Positions 34,943 to 44,339 of a DNA stretch of 64,000 bases are shown one piece after another; within the stretch, counting starts at the first letter, position 1; every line of letters starts with the position of its first letter. The notes beneath the pieces are model-generated. The model was given only the letters and a program-made list of their open reading frames with translations. It searched no databases and was not told where the DNA came from. Source of the DNA: CAWCTD01 sp963798455. Lineage in GTDB: Bacteria > Acidobacteriota > Terriglobia > Bryobacterales > Bryobacteraceae. A program made the translations under genes and the position numbers. Location of the stretch: contig CAWCTD010000003.1 of the NCBI GenBank assembly GCA_963798455.1, positions 3,410,001-3,474,000 of the forward strand, read 5' to 3'.

Positions 34943-36287
34943 ATGTGGAACGAATCTGAGGCGGCGAAGATTTCCAGGCGTGAAGCTTTGCGTCGCGGCC
35001 TTCTGGGCGCGGGTGGGCTGCTACTGCCCGGGGCAGCCGCTGCCCGTGCCCAAGCTGCCGCGCGCTTCGGCCAGAGCCAAGGCAGTGATCCAGATCTGGA
35101 TGTGGGGCGGCCCGTCCCACCTCGACACCTTCGACCCCAAGCCGGCGGCGGGCTACGACTACTGCGGCCCGCTGATCAAGCCCATCCCCACCAACGTGGA
35201 CGGGATCATGCATCGGCGAACTGCTTCCCCTGCTGGCCAAGCAGGCCGACAAGTACTCCATCATCCGCAGCATGACCCACGGCATCAACGCCCACGAGAC
35301 GGCGTCCTACATGGTCCAGACCGGCCGGAATCCCGGCGGCCGCGACTGGTGTACCCCTGCGTCGGCGCCGTGGTTTCGCTCTTCAAAGGCTACAACGCCG
35401 GCTACAGCGGACTGATCCCGCCCTACATCGTGCTGACCCAGCCGCAGGGGCGATTCTCCGAGGCGGGATTCCTGGGCTCGCGCTACAAGCCCTTCGCCAC
35501 CGGCGGCGACCCCGCACAGGCCCGGTTCGCCGTCGAAGGCATCGTCGCCCAGGGCATCACCGACCAGCGCCAGCAGCGACCGGCGCGAACTGCTCCACAA
35601 CCTGAACACGCTCGGAACACGCCATGAAGGACGATGCCGCGTTGGAGGCCTTGGACGAGGCCGAAGGAGCAGGCCTACGAGCTGATCCTGGGCGACGCCG
35701 GCAAGGTCTTCGATCTCTCGCAGGAGAAGGACGAACTGCGCGACCGCTACGGCCGCAACACCTTCGGGCAGTCCTGCCTGGTGGCGCGGCGGCTGGTCGA
35801 GCGCGGCGTTCCCTACGTCACCATCAACTATCAAGGCTGGGACACGCACAAGCAGCACTTTCCAGACCATGCGGCAGAAGCTGCCGGAGATGGACAAGGG
35901 CATGGCCACCCTGCTCCAGGACCTGTCGGATCGCGGCCTGCTCGACAGCACCATCGTCTGGTGGAGCGGCGAATTCGGCCGAACGCCGAAGGTCCAGTGG
36001 GAAGCGCCCTGGAACGGCGGGCGCGGCCACTACGGCAAGGTCTTCTCCGCCGTGGTCGCCGGCGGCGGATTCAAGGGCGGCCACGTGGTCGGCGCGTCCG
36101 ATGACAAGGGCGAACAGGTGAAGGAGCCGGCCCGTCTATCCCTGCGACCTGATCGGCAGCATCTATGAACTGCTCGGCATCGACGGCGACGGCAAGCTGC
36201 CTCAACCCCATGGGCATTGACGCGCGCGTCACACCCACCGCCGCCGAAGGCGTCACCTCGGCCGGACGCCTGAAGGAGATCATGTAG
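34943..36287 (+). pseudogene. DUF1501 (sulfatase-fold) protein, broken by about 9 one-base indels
   Basis: Stitched, this gives a Tat-exported DUF1501 protein of about 445 residues: leader KISRREALRRGLLGAGGLLLPG, then IQIWMWGGPSHLDTFDPKP, SIIRSMTHGINAHETASYMV, NYQGWDTHKQHF, TIVWWSGEFGRTPKV and a C-terminal DLIGSIYELLGID. Frames change near 35060, 35208, 35335 (two insertions or one deletion), 35573, 35616, 35660, 35861, 36130 and 36199. All pieces read as family sequence. It begins 6 nt after the DUF1549/1553 gene and ends 3 nt before the pre-peptidase-domain gene, so the three form an operon. Confidence 0.82.
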
Positions 36288-36290
36288 CCG

Positions 36291-38417
36291 ATGGAGCGCC
36301 GTCTCCACCCGCCCCGATGGCTTCCAGCGCTGTATCTGGCGCTGGTCCCGGCTCTATGGGCGCAACCGAACCCGCCCCATCTCGCCTACGTGTACCCTGC
36401 GGGAGGCCAACGGGGGACTACGTTCCAGGTCGTGCTCGGCGGGCAGTTCCTCAACGGCGCAAATCAGGTGTACCTCTCAGGCAGCGGAATCCAAGCCGCA
36501 GTGGTTGAATTTGAGCGGCCGATGACGCCGATGCAGGCCATGCAATTGAGAGAGAAGCTCCAGGAGTTGCAGAAGCAGCCGGCCGGCCCGTCGGTCCGCA
36601 AGCAGATCGTCGAGATCAGGCGGAAGCTCGCCACTTTCAGCCGCAACGTCAATCCCGCCCTGGCCGAAACGGTGGCCATCCAGGTCACGGTGGCTCCAGA
36701 CGCGGAGACCGGCCGGCGTGAGCTGCGCCTGGCCACTCCACAGGGCCTGTCGAATCCGCTCGTCTTCTGCGTCGGTCAACTCCCGGAATTCAGCGAGAAG
36801 CAGTCCGACGTGCGCATCCTCATGCCAGGGATCAACCAGGCGGAAGTCGGCGCCGCCGAGTCCGAGATGAGCGTCACGCTTCCGGTCACCATCAACGGCC
36901 GGATTGTGCCCCGTGCCGCCCGGCCCCAGCAGCCGGCGCTGCCGGGCCAGCAATTCACCCCCGGCGATGCAGACCGCTACCGGTTCCTGGCGCGCAAGGG
37001 CCAGCAGTTGGTCGTCGCGGTCACCGCGCGGGAACTGATGCCCTACCTGGCGGACGCCGTTCCCGGCTGGTTCCAGCCAGCATTGGCGCTCCTGGACGAC
37101 CGGGGGAATGAACTGGCCTACGCCGATCACTACCGCTTCCATCCCGATCCGGTCCTGGAGTATGAGATCCCCCGCGACGGCGAGTACGTCATCGAGATCA
37201 AAGACGCTCTCTACCGTGGACGCGAGGATTTCGTCTATCGCATCAGCTTGACGGTTGGCAAAGAACCGGTCTCGCGTCGCGCCCCTGTCGCTTTGGTCAC
37301 TCTGCCGGAAACCCAGGAAAAGGAACCGAACGACTCACCTGGGAGCGCGCAACGGATCAAGCTCCCCACCATCGTGAACGGCCGCGTGGACCATCCCGGC
37401 GACTGGGACGTGTTTGCCTTCGAAGGACGCGCCGGCGACCAAGTCGTCGCGGAGGTCTACGCGCGCCGATTGGGCTCCCCGCTCGATTCCGTGCTCAGGC
37501 TAACCGACGCCACGGGCCGCCAGGTGGCGTTCAACGACGACCATGAGGACAGAGCATCCGGCTTACTCACGCACCACGCGGATTCCTTGATCGCCGTGAC
37601 ACTGCCCGCCACCGGGACATACTATCTGCACCTGGGCGACGTGCAGCACAACGGCGGCCCGGACTACGCCTACCGCCTCCGCGTCAGCCCGCCTCGGCCC
37701 GATTTCGAACTGCGGGTCACGCCCTCCGCCATCAACGCCGCAGGGGGCATGACCGTCCCGGTCACCGTCTACGCTCTGCGAATGGATGGCTTTGCCGGCG
37801 AGATAGCCCTGGCTCTGAAAGGCGCCCCCAGAACCTTAACATTGAGTGGCGGCGTGATACCGGCGGGCCAGGACCAGGTCCGGGTTACGCTGACGGTTCC
37901 GGCCCCGGCCGCGCTCTTCGGCGAACCTTTCAGCCTCACCCTGGAAGGCCGCGCCGTGATCCAGGAACGCGAGGTTGTGCGACAGGCTGTTCCGGCGGAC
38001 GACATGGTGCAGGCCTTCGCGTATCACCACCTGGTTGCCGCCGAAGACCTGAAGCTGGCGGTCGCCCGGCGCAACGTGTTCCGAACGCCGCCGAGGATCC
38101 TCAGCCAGCAGCCCGTGAAGATCCCGGTCGGAGGGACGGTGCGGATTCAGGTGCAGGCCCAATTACCCCCGAACAACATCATCCGCGAGCTCAAGTACGA
38201 GCTGAGCGATCCGCCGGAGGGAGTGACGCTCCGGAACGACGGTGGCCTGGTGCTGGCCTGCGACGCCGCCAAGGTCAAACCCGGTCTGAAAGGCAACCTG
38301 ATCATCAACATCTCCGGCGAGCGCCAGGTGACGCCGGCCAACCTGTCGGCGCAGCCAAACCTGCGCCGCATCTCCCTCGGCACTCTGCCGGCCCTGCCCT
38401 TCGAAATCATTCCGTAG
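36291..38417 (+). CDS. Secreted pre-peptidase C-terminal (PPC) domain protein
   Basis: A 708-residue exported protein found beside DUF1549/DUF1501 genes in Planctomycetota and Solibacter-type bacteria. After a signal peptide (cleavage near LWAQ) comes an IPT/TIG-like fold (residues 25-60), an alpha-helical insert rich in Gln/Lys (75-120), and two PPC-type beta domains (about 220-320 and 345-470; each has QEKEPND- or DADRYRF-like acidic turns). The C-terminal third has Ig-like segments. No catalytic motif is visible, so binding or structural work is likely. Unlike the two genes before it, its frame is intact. Confidence 0.78.
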   Translation: MERRLHPPRWLPALYLALVPALWAQPNPPHLAYVYPAGGQRGTTFQVVLGGQFLNGANQVYLSGSGIQAAVVEFERPMTPMQAMQLREKLQELQKQPAGPSVRKQIVEIRRKLATFSRNVNPALAETVAIQVTVAPDAETGRRELRLATPQGLSNPLVFCVGQLPEFSEKQSDVRILMPGINQAEVGAAESEMSVTLPVTINGRIVPRAARPQQPALPGQQFTPGDADRYRFLARKGQQLVVAVTARELMPYLADAVPGWFQPALALLDDRGNELAYADHYRFHPDPVLEYEIPRDGEYVIEIKDALYRGREDFVYRISLTVGKEPVSRRAPVALVTLPETQEKEPNDSPGSAQRIKLPTIVNGRVDHPGDWDVFAFEGRAGDQVVAEVYARRLGSPLDSVLRLTDATGRQVAFNDDHEDRASGLLTHHADSLIAVTLPATGTYYLHLGDVQHNGGPDYAYRLRVSPPRPDFELRVTPSAINAAGGMTVPVTVYALRMDGFAGEIALALKGAPRTLTLSGGVIPAGQDQVRVTLTVPAPAALFGEPFSLTLEGRAVIQEREVVRQAVPADDMVQAFAYHHLVAAEDLKLAVARRNVFRTPPRILSQQPVKIPVGGTVRIQVQAQLPPNNIIRELKYELSDPPEGVTLRNDGGLVLACDAAKVKPGLKGNLIINISGERQVTPANLSAQPNLRRISLGTLPALPFEIIP

Positions 38418-38500
38418 AGCGGGCTTCACCCCGCCCTACCTCGGCGTCGCCGTCTGACCTCGCCCCGCCTTCTCTCCACTCGGGCTGCTACAATCTGCCC

Positions 38501-39781
38501 ATGCGCAGAAGGGATTTCTTTGCCGCTGTGGCTGCCTCGAATCTTTCGCCCGCCGGCGTCGCATTCGCTCAGGAGCCGGGCATCGGCAAGATGAAGATTG
38601 CCTCCGTCGAGTTCTGGCGGATGGAGGGGCGCTACGAGACGGTCACCGGGGTCAACAACCAGTACCAGGTCAGCGCCATCCAGATTTACGACGACCAGCG
38701 GCCCAAGCCCTACCACGAAACAGGACAGGGCAAGCCTGCCACCGTCCCCACCAGCGCCCTGTACCTGAAGATCAGGACCGACACGGGCCTGGAAGGCCTC
38801 TACGGTCCCATCGACCGCGAGGCGGCCGTGGTGGTCGACCAGCAGCTACGGCGATTCCTGATCGGGAAGGACCCGCTGGCCGGCGAGACCCTCTGGGACC
38901 AGATGCACCGTCTGAACCGCCACGCGCGCAGCGGCCACTTCATGATGGCGATCAGCGCCGTGGACAACACGCTGTGGGACCTGAGGGGCCGCCACTTCAA
39001 CGTGCCGGTCTACCGTCTGCTCGGAGGCCCAACACGTGCCTACGCCGAGGCCTATGTGAGCTGTCTCGGCTACTCGGTCGAACCGGAGCCCGCGGGCGCC
39101 AAGGCCATCGAGTTCAAGACTCAGGGCTTCCGCCACCAGAAGTGGTTCATGGCTTACGGACCGGGCGACGGCCCCGCGGGTCTCTCGAAGAACGTCGAAC
39201 TGGTGCGCGTGCTGCGCGAGGCCGTGGGCGATGAAGTGGATTTGATGTTCGACGCTTTCTCGGGCTGGGACCTCAACTACACCCTGGCATGGGCCAAGCA
39301 GGTCGAGCGGTACCGCCCTCGCTGGATCGAGGAGGCATTCGAGGCGGACAAGATCGAGAGCTTCGCCCAGTTACGGCGGGCGACTTCGGTCCCCGTCGCC
39401 AGTGGGGAGCACATCTATGGCCGCTGGGAGGCCGGGGACTACCTGAAGGCCGAGGCGCTCAACGTGCTCCAGACCGACCCGGAGTGGTGCGGCGGCGTGA
39501 GCGAACTGGTGAAGATCTGCGCCATCGCCAGCCTCCACGACGTGCACGTCATCCCGCACGGCCACAGCCTCCACGCGGCGCTGCACGTGGTGCTGAGCCA
39601 GTCTCCCATGACCTGCCCGCTGGTGGAGTACCTGTTCCTCAAGATGGGCGCCTACCACCATTTCGAGAAATCTCCTCCGCGCCTCTCGGGGGAGAAACTC
39701 GCGTTGCCGGAGCGTCCTGGCTTCGGCATCGAAATCGACCCGGCCAAAGCGGAGACGCAAACCCCGGTCAAGTTCGCCTGA
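38501..39781 (+). CDS. Enolase-superfamily dehydratase (L-rhamnonate-dehydratase-like), Tat signal
   Basis: A 426-residue enzyme with an N-terminal MRRRDFFAAVAASN leader (cleavage near AFAQ). The layout follows L-rhamnonate dehydratase: MMAISAVDNTLWDLRGRHFNVPVYRLLGG, KWFMAYGPGDGPAG (base region), VDLMFDAFSGWDLNY and WIEEAFEADK (metal ligands), VASGEHIYGRWE, and IPHGHSLHAA, ending with RPGFGIEID. The substrate class is a C6 sugar acid. It is convergent with the sulfatase at 39801. Confidence 0.8.
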   Translation: MRRRDFFAAVAASNLSPAGVAFAQEPGIGKMKIASVEFWRMEGRYETVTGVNNQYQVSAIQIYDDQRPKPYHETGQGKPATVPTSALYLKIRTDTGLEGLYGPIDREAAVVVDQQLRRFLIGKDPLAGETLWDQMHRLNRHARSGHFMMAISAVDNTLWDLRGRHFNVPVYRLLGGPTRAYAEAYVSCLGYSVEPEPAGAKAIEFKTQGFRHQKWFMAYGPGDGPAGLSKNVELVRVLREAVGDEVDLMFDAFSGWDLNYTLAWAKQVERYRPRWIEEAFEADKIESFAQLRRATSVPVASGEHIYGRWEAGDYLKAEALNVLQTDPEWCGGVSELVKICAIASLHDVHVIPHGHSLHAALHVVLSQSPMTCPLVEYLFLKMGAYHHFEKSPPRLSGEKLALPERPGFGIEIDPAKAETQTPVKFA

Positions 39782-39800
39782 TGCGCGCCGCCCGCTGATC

Positions 39801-41220
39801 TCAAGCGTAGTACCGCGCCGGAGTGACCTTCGGCCGGGGCTCGCCCACGGTCGCCATCCGCTCGATCAGCCTGTCGCGAAGCTCGTCCGCTACTTTCCGA
39901 TAGTCCGCGCGCCCCACCAGGTTCACGAGCTCGTGCGGATCGCGGTAGAGGTCGTAGAGGTAGCGCTCCACGTATTGCGTGCTAGACGGCTCGGAGCGCT
40001 GGCTCTCGGGGTTGAAGATGCAGTACTTCCAACGCTCGGTGCGGATGGCGCGTTGAAGCGCTTCTTCCCTCATCTGGACGAAGACCTCGTTGCGCCAGTC
40101 CTGGTTCTGGCCCCGAGCCAGCCCCAGCAGGCTCCGCCCTTGCATGGCCGGCGAGCCCTGGAGCCCCGCCGCGTCCAGCAGAGTGGGCGGCAGGTCCACG
40201 AGGCTCACCAGTTCCGGGTACCACCCGCCCCGCTTCGAGGCCCGGCCCGTGGATCATTATCGGAATGTGGATGGAAGCGTCGTGGCAACTGCGCTTGTAC
40301 TCCGCATTGCGGGTGCGGAAGTGGCAGCCGTGGTCCGTGGTGAACGCCAGGATGGTGTTGTCCACCAGCTTCTGGTCCGCCAGTTCCTGCACCACCCGTC
40401 CAAAACACTCGTCAACCCTGGCGATGATGCCGTAGTAGTCCGGCAGCCAGGACTTCCAGTCGCCCGGATACGGCGCCAAATCTTGCGGGATGTGGAAGTT
40501 GTTCCGGTAGCGGTCCGCGTAACCTTCCGGCGCGGTGTACCGGTCAGGATGGAGATCGTGATGGGGTTCCAGGTACGAAACGAAAAGGAAAAAGGGATTC
40601 TGCCTCTTCTGCCGTATGAAGTCGACCGCCAGGTCCGTGAGGAAATCGGCCCGATACTTCTTGAACTCTACCGGGCGGTTCGCCGCATCGAATATCCTGC
40701 CGCCAAACGCGTCGGAGGTAACCTCGATTAGGTCGGAGGCGGCCCAGTATTCGTCGTAGCCTCCACGTCGCTCCAGCGGTATCGGCTTATCCCACGTGCC
40801 GCCCAAATGCCACTTCCCGATGTACCCGGTCTGGTAGCCCGCGCGTTTAAAGTAGTGCGCCAGCGTCTGTTCGTCGTCCTTCAGCGTGAGATTGTTCCGG
40901 ACCACCCCGGTGGTAGTCGGGTACTTCCCCGTCTGGAGCGTGCTCCTGGCTGGCCCGCAGACAGGCTGCGAGGTGAAGGCGTGCTCGAACCTCACCCCGC
41001 CCTTCGCCACACGGTCCAGGTTGGGGGTGAGATCCATCGGGCTGCCGTTTACGCCCACCGAATCCCAACGCTGCTGGTCCGTAAAGAAAACAACCACGTT
41101 CGGCCGGCGCTGGCCCGCCTGTTGTTCGGCCGCGGCAGCGCGGCTCCCGACCGCCACTCCGAGGGCCCCCGTCGAAGTCCCCAGGAATTGCCGGCGACTC
41201 ACCGTGTCGTCTGAACTCAT
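39801..41220 (-). CDS. Sulfatase 1 (FGly type), Tat-exported, one-base insertion
   Basis: An alkaline-phosphatase-fold sulfatase of about 472 residues: Tat leader SRRQFLGTSTGALGVAV, metal site VVVFFTDQQRWD, formylglycine site CGPARS (Cys 88), and FTTDHG as second metal ligand. The frame breaks near 40215 after GLEAGRVVP. Removing one base in a short C/G run restores ELVSLVDLPPTLLDAAGLQG, the normal C-terminal half. Sequence error is the likely cause. The first of three consecutive minus-strand sulfatases. Confidence 0.85.
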
Positions 41221-41250
41221 GTCGTTCCTCCTTCCATCTCCACATCAGGA

Positions 41251-42699
41251 CTACCGGATCGGCGGAGTCCTGGGCTCATAGCCGGTCAGCTTCTGATCGG
41301 CGGTTGCTGGATCGTACTTCGGATTCGGCGTCGGCATCGCTGCATCCACGCTGCCGCGCCACCGCTTCAACTTTTCGTGCAGCTCCGCGGTTCGCTTCGG
41401 CTCCTTCAACGCCAGGTTCCGCCGCTCACCCGGGTCCTCCCGCAGGTTGTATAGCTCCAGGGACCCGTCTTCGTAAAACTCGATCAGCTTCCAATCCCCG
41501 TCGCGAACGGCGCCGGCTGGCACTCCTCCCTGGTTGCTGTAGTGCGGATAGTGCCAGTACAGCCCCTCGCGCTTCGGCCCCGGTTTCCCGCGCAGCAGCG
41601 GGACCAGGCTGACGCCGTCCACTTCGCCGGGCTGCGGCGCCTTGCCTCCCGCCATCTCCACGATCGTCGGCAGGTGGTCCACGCTCGACACGGGGACATC
41701 GCAAACCGTGCCCGCCTTGGTCACCCCGGGCCAGTAGATCAACAGAGGCTCGCGGATACCGCCTTCGTACACGTGCCCCTTGCCCGCGCGCAGCGGGCTG
41801 TTGTCGGTCACCGGCGCCTTCGCGCTGCCTTCATACCTCAGCCCGCCGTTGTCCGAGGTCACGATGAGGATCGTGTCGGAGGCAATCTTCCGTTGATCGA
41901 GCTTGGCCCGAATGCTCCCGAGCGCCAGGTCGAAGCTCTCGACCATCGCCGCATAGACCGGATTCGGGAAGTCCTTGCCCTCCAGCCGCCGCCGGTACTT
42001 CTCGACCGCCGCCTGCCGCGCCTCCAGCGGGATGTGTACGGTGTATTCCGGCAGGTAGAGAAAGAACGGGCTTCGTCCCGCCGACTCGTCGATGAACTTC
42101 TCCGCTGCCTCGGTGAGTTTCTCGGTCAGGTAGTCGTCCTTGGTGGTTGCCGTGAGGTTGGGCATGTCGAACGGCCCGAAGTAGGATCGTGTACTGCCGC
42201 GCTGGTCGCCCCCGACGTTCAAGTCGAAACCCTGGTTCTCGGGGCGGAAACCCTCGCCTCCCAAGTGCCACTTGCCGATGCTGGCCGTGCGGTAGCCAAG
42301 CGGCTTGAGCATCTCCGCGATGGTGGTTTCCTTCAGCGGCAGTTGCTGCTCGAATGCCGGCGTCAGCACTTGCGCGGTGGGCCACTGTTTGCGCCCTGGA
42401 ATCCAATCCGTGAGATGCAGGCGCGCCGGATACTTGCCGGTGAGTATACTGGCCCGCGTGGGCGAGCAGACCGGGCACGCCGCATACGCATTGGTGAATT
42501 TCACGCCCTCTCTGGCGAGCTGGTCCAGGTGCGGGGTCTCGTGGAAGGTGTTGCCATAGCAGCCGAAGTCCCGCCAGCCTAAATCGTCGAGCAGCAGGAA
42601 GACAATGTTCGGCCGGCCGGCCCCAGCCGCCGCGGCCGACACCGCGCCGCCGGCGAGAGCGGCCAGCAAGTCGCGCCGAGTGGAAGTGAAGTTCACCAT
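41251..42699 (-). CDS. Sulfatase 2 (arylsulfatase-A-like)
   Basis: A 482-residue sulfatase with a Tat-like leader (STRRDLLAALAGGAV), NIVFLLLDDLGWRDFGCYG (calcium site), the formylglycine motif CSPTRASILTG (Cys 78) and SIGKWHLGG. It needs oxidation by FGE or anSME, neither seen in this window. It lies 30 nt from sulfatase 1 and 2 nt from sulfatase 3, so the three are one operon. Confidence 0.92.
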   Translation of the reverse strand: MVNFTSTRRDLLAALAGGAVSAAAAGAGRPNIVFLLLDDLGWRDFGCYGNTFHETPHLDQLAREGVKFTNAYAACPVCSPTRASILTGKYPARLHLTDWIPGRKQWPTAQVLTPAFEQQLPLKETTIAEMLKPLGYRTASIGKWHLGGEGFRPENQGFDLNVGGDQRGSTRSYFGPFDMPNLTATTKDDYLTEKLTEAAEKFIDESAGRSPFFLYLPEYTVHIPLEARQAAVEKYRRRLEGKDFPNPVYAAMVESFDLALGSIRAKLDQRKIASDTILIVTSDNGGLRYEGSAKAPVTDNSPLRAGKGHVYEGGIREPLLIYWPGVTKAGTVCDVPVSSVDHLPTIVEMAGGKAPQPGEVDGVSLVPLLRGKPGPKREGLYWHYPHYSNQGGVPAGAVRDGDWKLIEFYEDGSLELYNLREDPGERRNLALKEPKRTAELHEKLKRWRGSVDAAMPTPNPKYDPATADQKLTGYEPRTPPIR

Positions 42700-42701
42700 G
42701 G

Positions 42702-44270
42702 CTATTTCTTCCTCACCGCCTCTTTCATCTCCAGGCCCGTCTCATACACCAGTTGGCGCGGCTCGTAACCGTCGTCCTCGCGCTGGCGAGTCATGCCGAG
42801 CCCGGCCCAAGCCACCGGGTAGTCGGGCCTCCAGGGGCGACGCCCCCAATAATACCCCCGGAACGGGTCTCGAGTCCGGTGCGTCCATTCGATCATGCGG
42901 TCGTGCAATGCATTCCGAATCGCCGCATGTTCCGAAGAGCCGATGAGGTTCACCATCTCCTCGGGGTCGGTCTCCAGATCGTACAGCTCGTCGCTTGTGA
43001 GCAGATTCACCGTGAGCTTGTAGCGGCCGTCGAACGCCGCGCGCAGCGGCTGGAATCCGCCGAAGCCGTCGTGATCCACCTCGTAGCGGCCCCACTCCAT
43101 GAAGATGGCCTCGTTGGGACGAACCTTCGGGTCGATAAAGGTTCCTAACATGCTTTTACCTTCGAGCGGCTTTACCAACGGCATTCCCATGACGTCAAGG
43201 ATCGTCGGGACCACATCGATGTGCGATACCGGATGCGGGCACACCGCCGCCTTGGGAGCACGGCCCGGCCACCGGACCAGGAACGGGATTCGCGCGATTT
43301 CGTCGTAGGTCGCCGGACCCTTCCCGGAAAGCTGGTGCGAGGCGAGGAAGTCGCCGTGATCCGAGGTGTAGATCACCAGCGCGCCGGGCGCGTACTTGTC
43401 GATGGCCTCCAGCACCCGCCCGATCTCGTAATCCACGTAAGTGTGGCAGCCGAAGTAGTCCTGCTGCCTGATGGGCTTGGCCCCCGGGCGCGCGCTATAC
43501 TGCGGCCCGGCCCACACGCGCTGGTGCGCCGGCTTGTTTGCCAGCGAATCATGGAGGTTCCTGCTCGATGGGAACTCGTAAGTCTTGTACATCTCCGAAT
43601 ACGGCCGCGGGCAGAGAAAGGGGCCATGGGGTTCGTCGTAGGAGACAGCCAGAAAGAATGTCTCGGCGTTGTGCTTCGACAGGAAATCGATCGCGCGGTT
43701 GGAGCAACGGTGGGCGAAGAAGAAGTCCTCCTTCAGCGCGGGCTCCCGATTAGTCGCGGTGGTCCGCGACCGCACGCGATCCTTCTCCGAGAGCTCCTGT
43801 AGGTACGTCCGCCCGTCGTACCAATAACCCTTGTCCCAGCCTTCGGGGCAACGGCCCGTGCCGAAGTAGTCGGCCCCGTCCAGGTGCCACTTCCCGATGT
43901 AGCCGGTGTGTACGCCGTGGTCCTGAAGGCGCCGGCCGATGCTTCTCCAGACCGTGCCCAGGGCCATCGAGTTGCCCCACATGCCGTTGGTGTGCGGCCA
44001 GGTCCCCGTGAACAGCGCCGATCGCGCCGGCCCGCACACCGGCTGGCAGGTGTAAGCCCGCTCGAACCGGACGCCCTGGCTCGCCAGCCGGTCGAGGTTC
44101 GGGGTTTTGAGGCCGGTGTTGCGGTAGCAGTTGAGCATATCCCAGCGGGTGGTGTCCGTCATCAGGAAAACCACTTGCCGGGCTTTGCCGGCGGCCGGCT
44201 GTATACTTGCGCCCTGTGCCGCGGAAAGCGCGCCGACTCCGGCGGCTTTGACGAAGTTCCTTCTGTCCAT
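42702..44270 (-). CDS. Sulfatase 3
   Basis: A 522-residue sulfatase: leader MDRRNFVKAAGVGALSAA, VVFLMTDTTRWD, the formylglycine site CGPARSALFTG (Cys 79), YIGKWHLDG and YTSDHGDFL. ATG 44270 is preceded by a near-perfect AGGAGGGA ribosome site. The open frame continues 388 codons further upstream, but that part is antisense to sulfatase 4. It is the first gene of the minus-strand sulfatase operon. Confidence 0.92.
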   Translation of the reverse strand: MDRRNFVKAAGVGALSAAQGASIQPAAGKARQVVFLMTDTTRWDMLNCYRNTGLKTPNLDRLASQGVRFERAYTCQPVCGPARSALFTGTWPHTNGMWGNSMALGTVWRSIGRRLQDHGVHTGYIGKWHLDGADYFGTGRCPEGWDKGYWYDGRTYLQELSEKDRVRSRTTATNREPALKEDFFFAHRCSNRAIDFLSKHNAETFFLAVSYDEPHGPFLCPRPYSEMYKTYEFPSSRNLHDSLANKPAHQRVWAGPQYSARPGAKPIRQQDYFGCHTYVDYEIGRVLEAIDKYAPGALVIYTSDHGDFLASHQLSGKGPATYDEIARIPFLVRWPGRAPKAAVCPHPVSHIDVVPTILDVMGMPLVKPLEGKSMLGTFIDPKVRPNEAIFMEWGRYEVDHDGFGGFQPLRAAFDGRYKLTVNLLTSDELYDLETDPEEMVNLIGSSEHAAIRNALHDRMIEWTHRTRDPFRGYYWGRRPWRPDYPVAWAGLGMTRQREDDGYEPRQLVYETGLEMKEAVRKK

Positions 44271-44339
44271 CGTCCCTCCTCTATGGCTCCGGAGTGAAGA
44301 TTCTACCTCAGCGGGCCAAGGTGTGCTACTTCTGGGCAT

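Noticed and set aside
38418..38436. Small GC hairpin (GCGGG/CCCGC) after the pre-peptidase gene
   Set aside because: Only 5 bp and no U-tract; too weak to call a terminator in DNA of this GC content.
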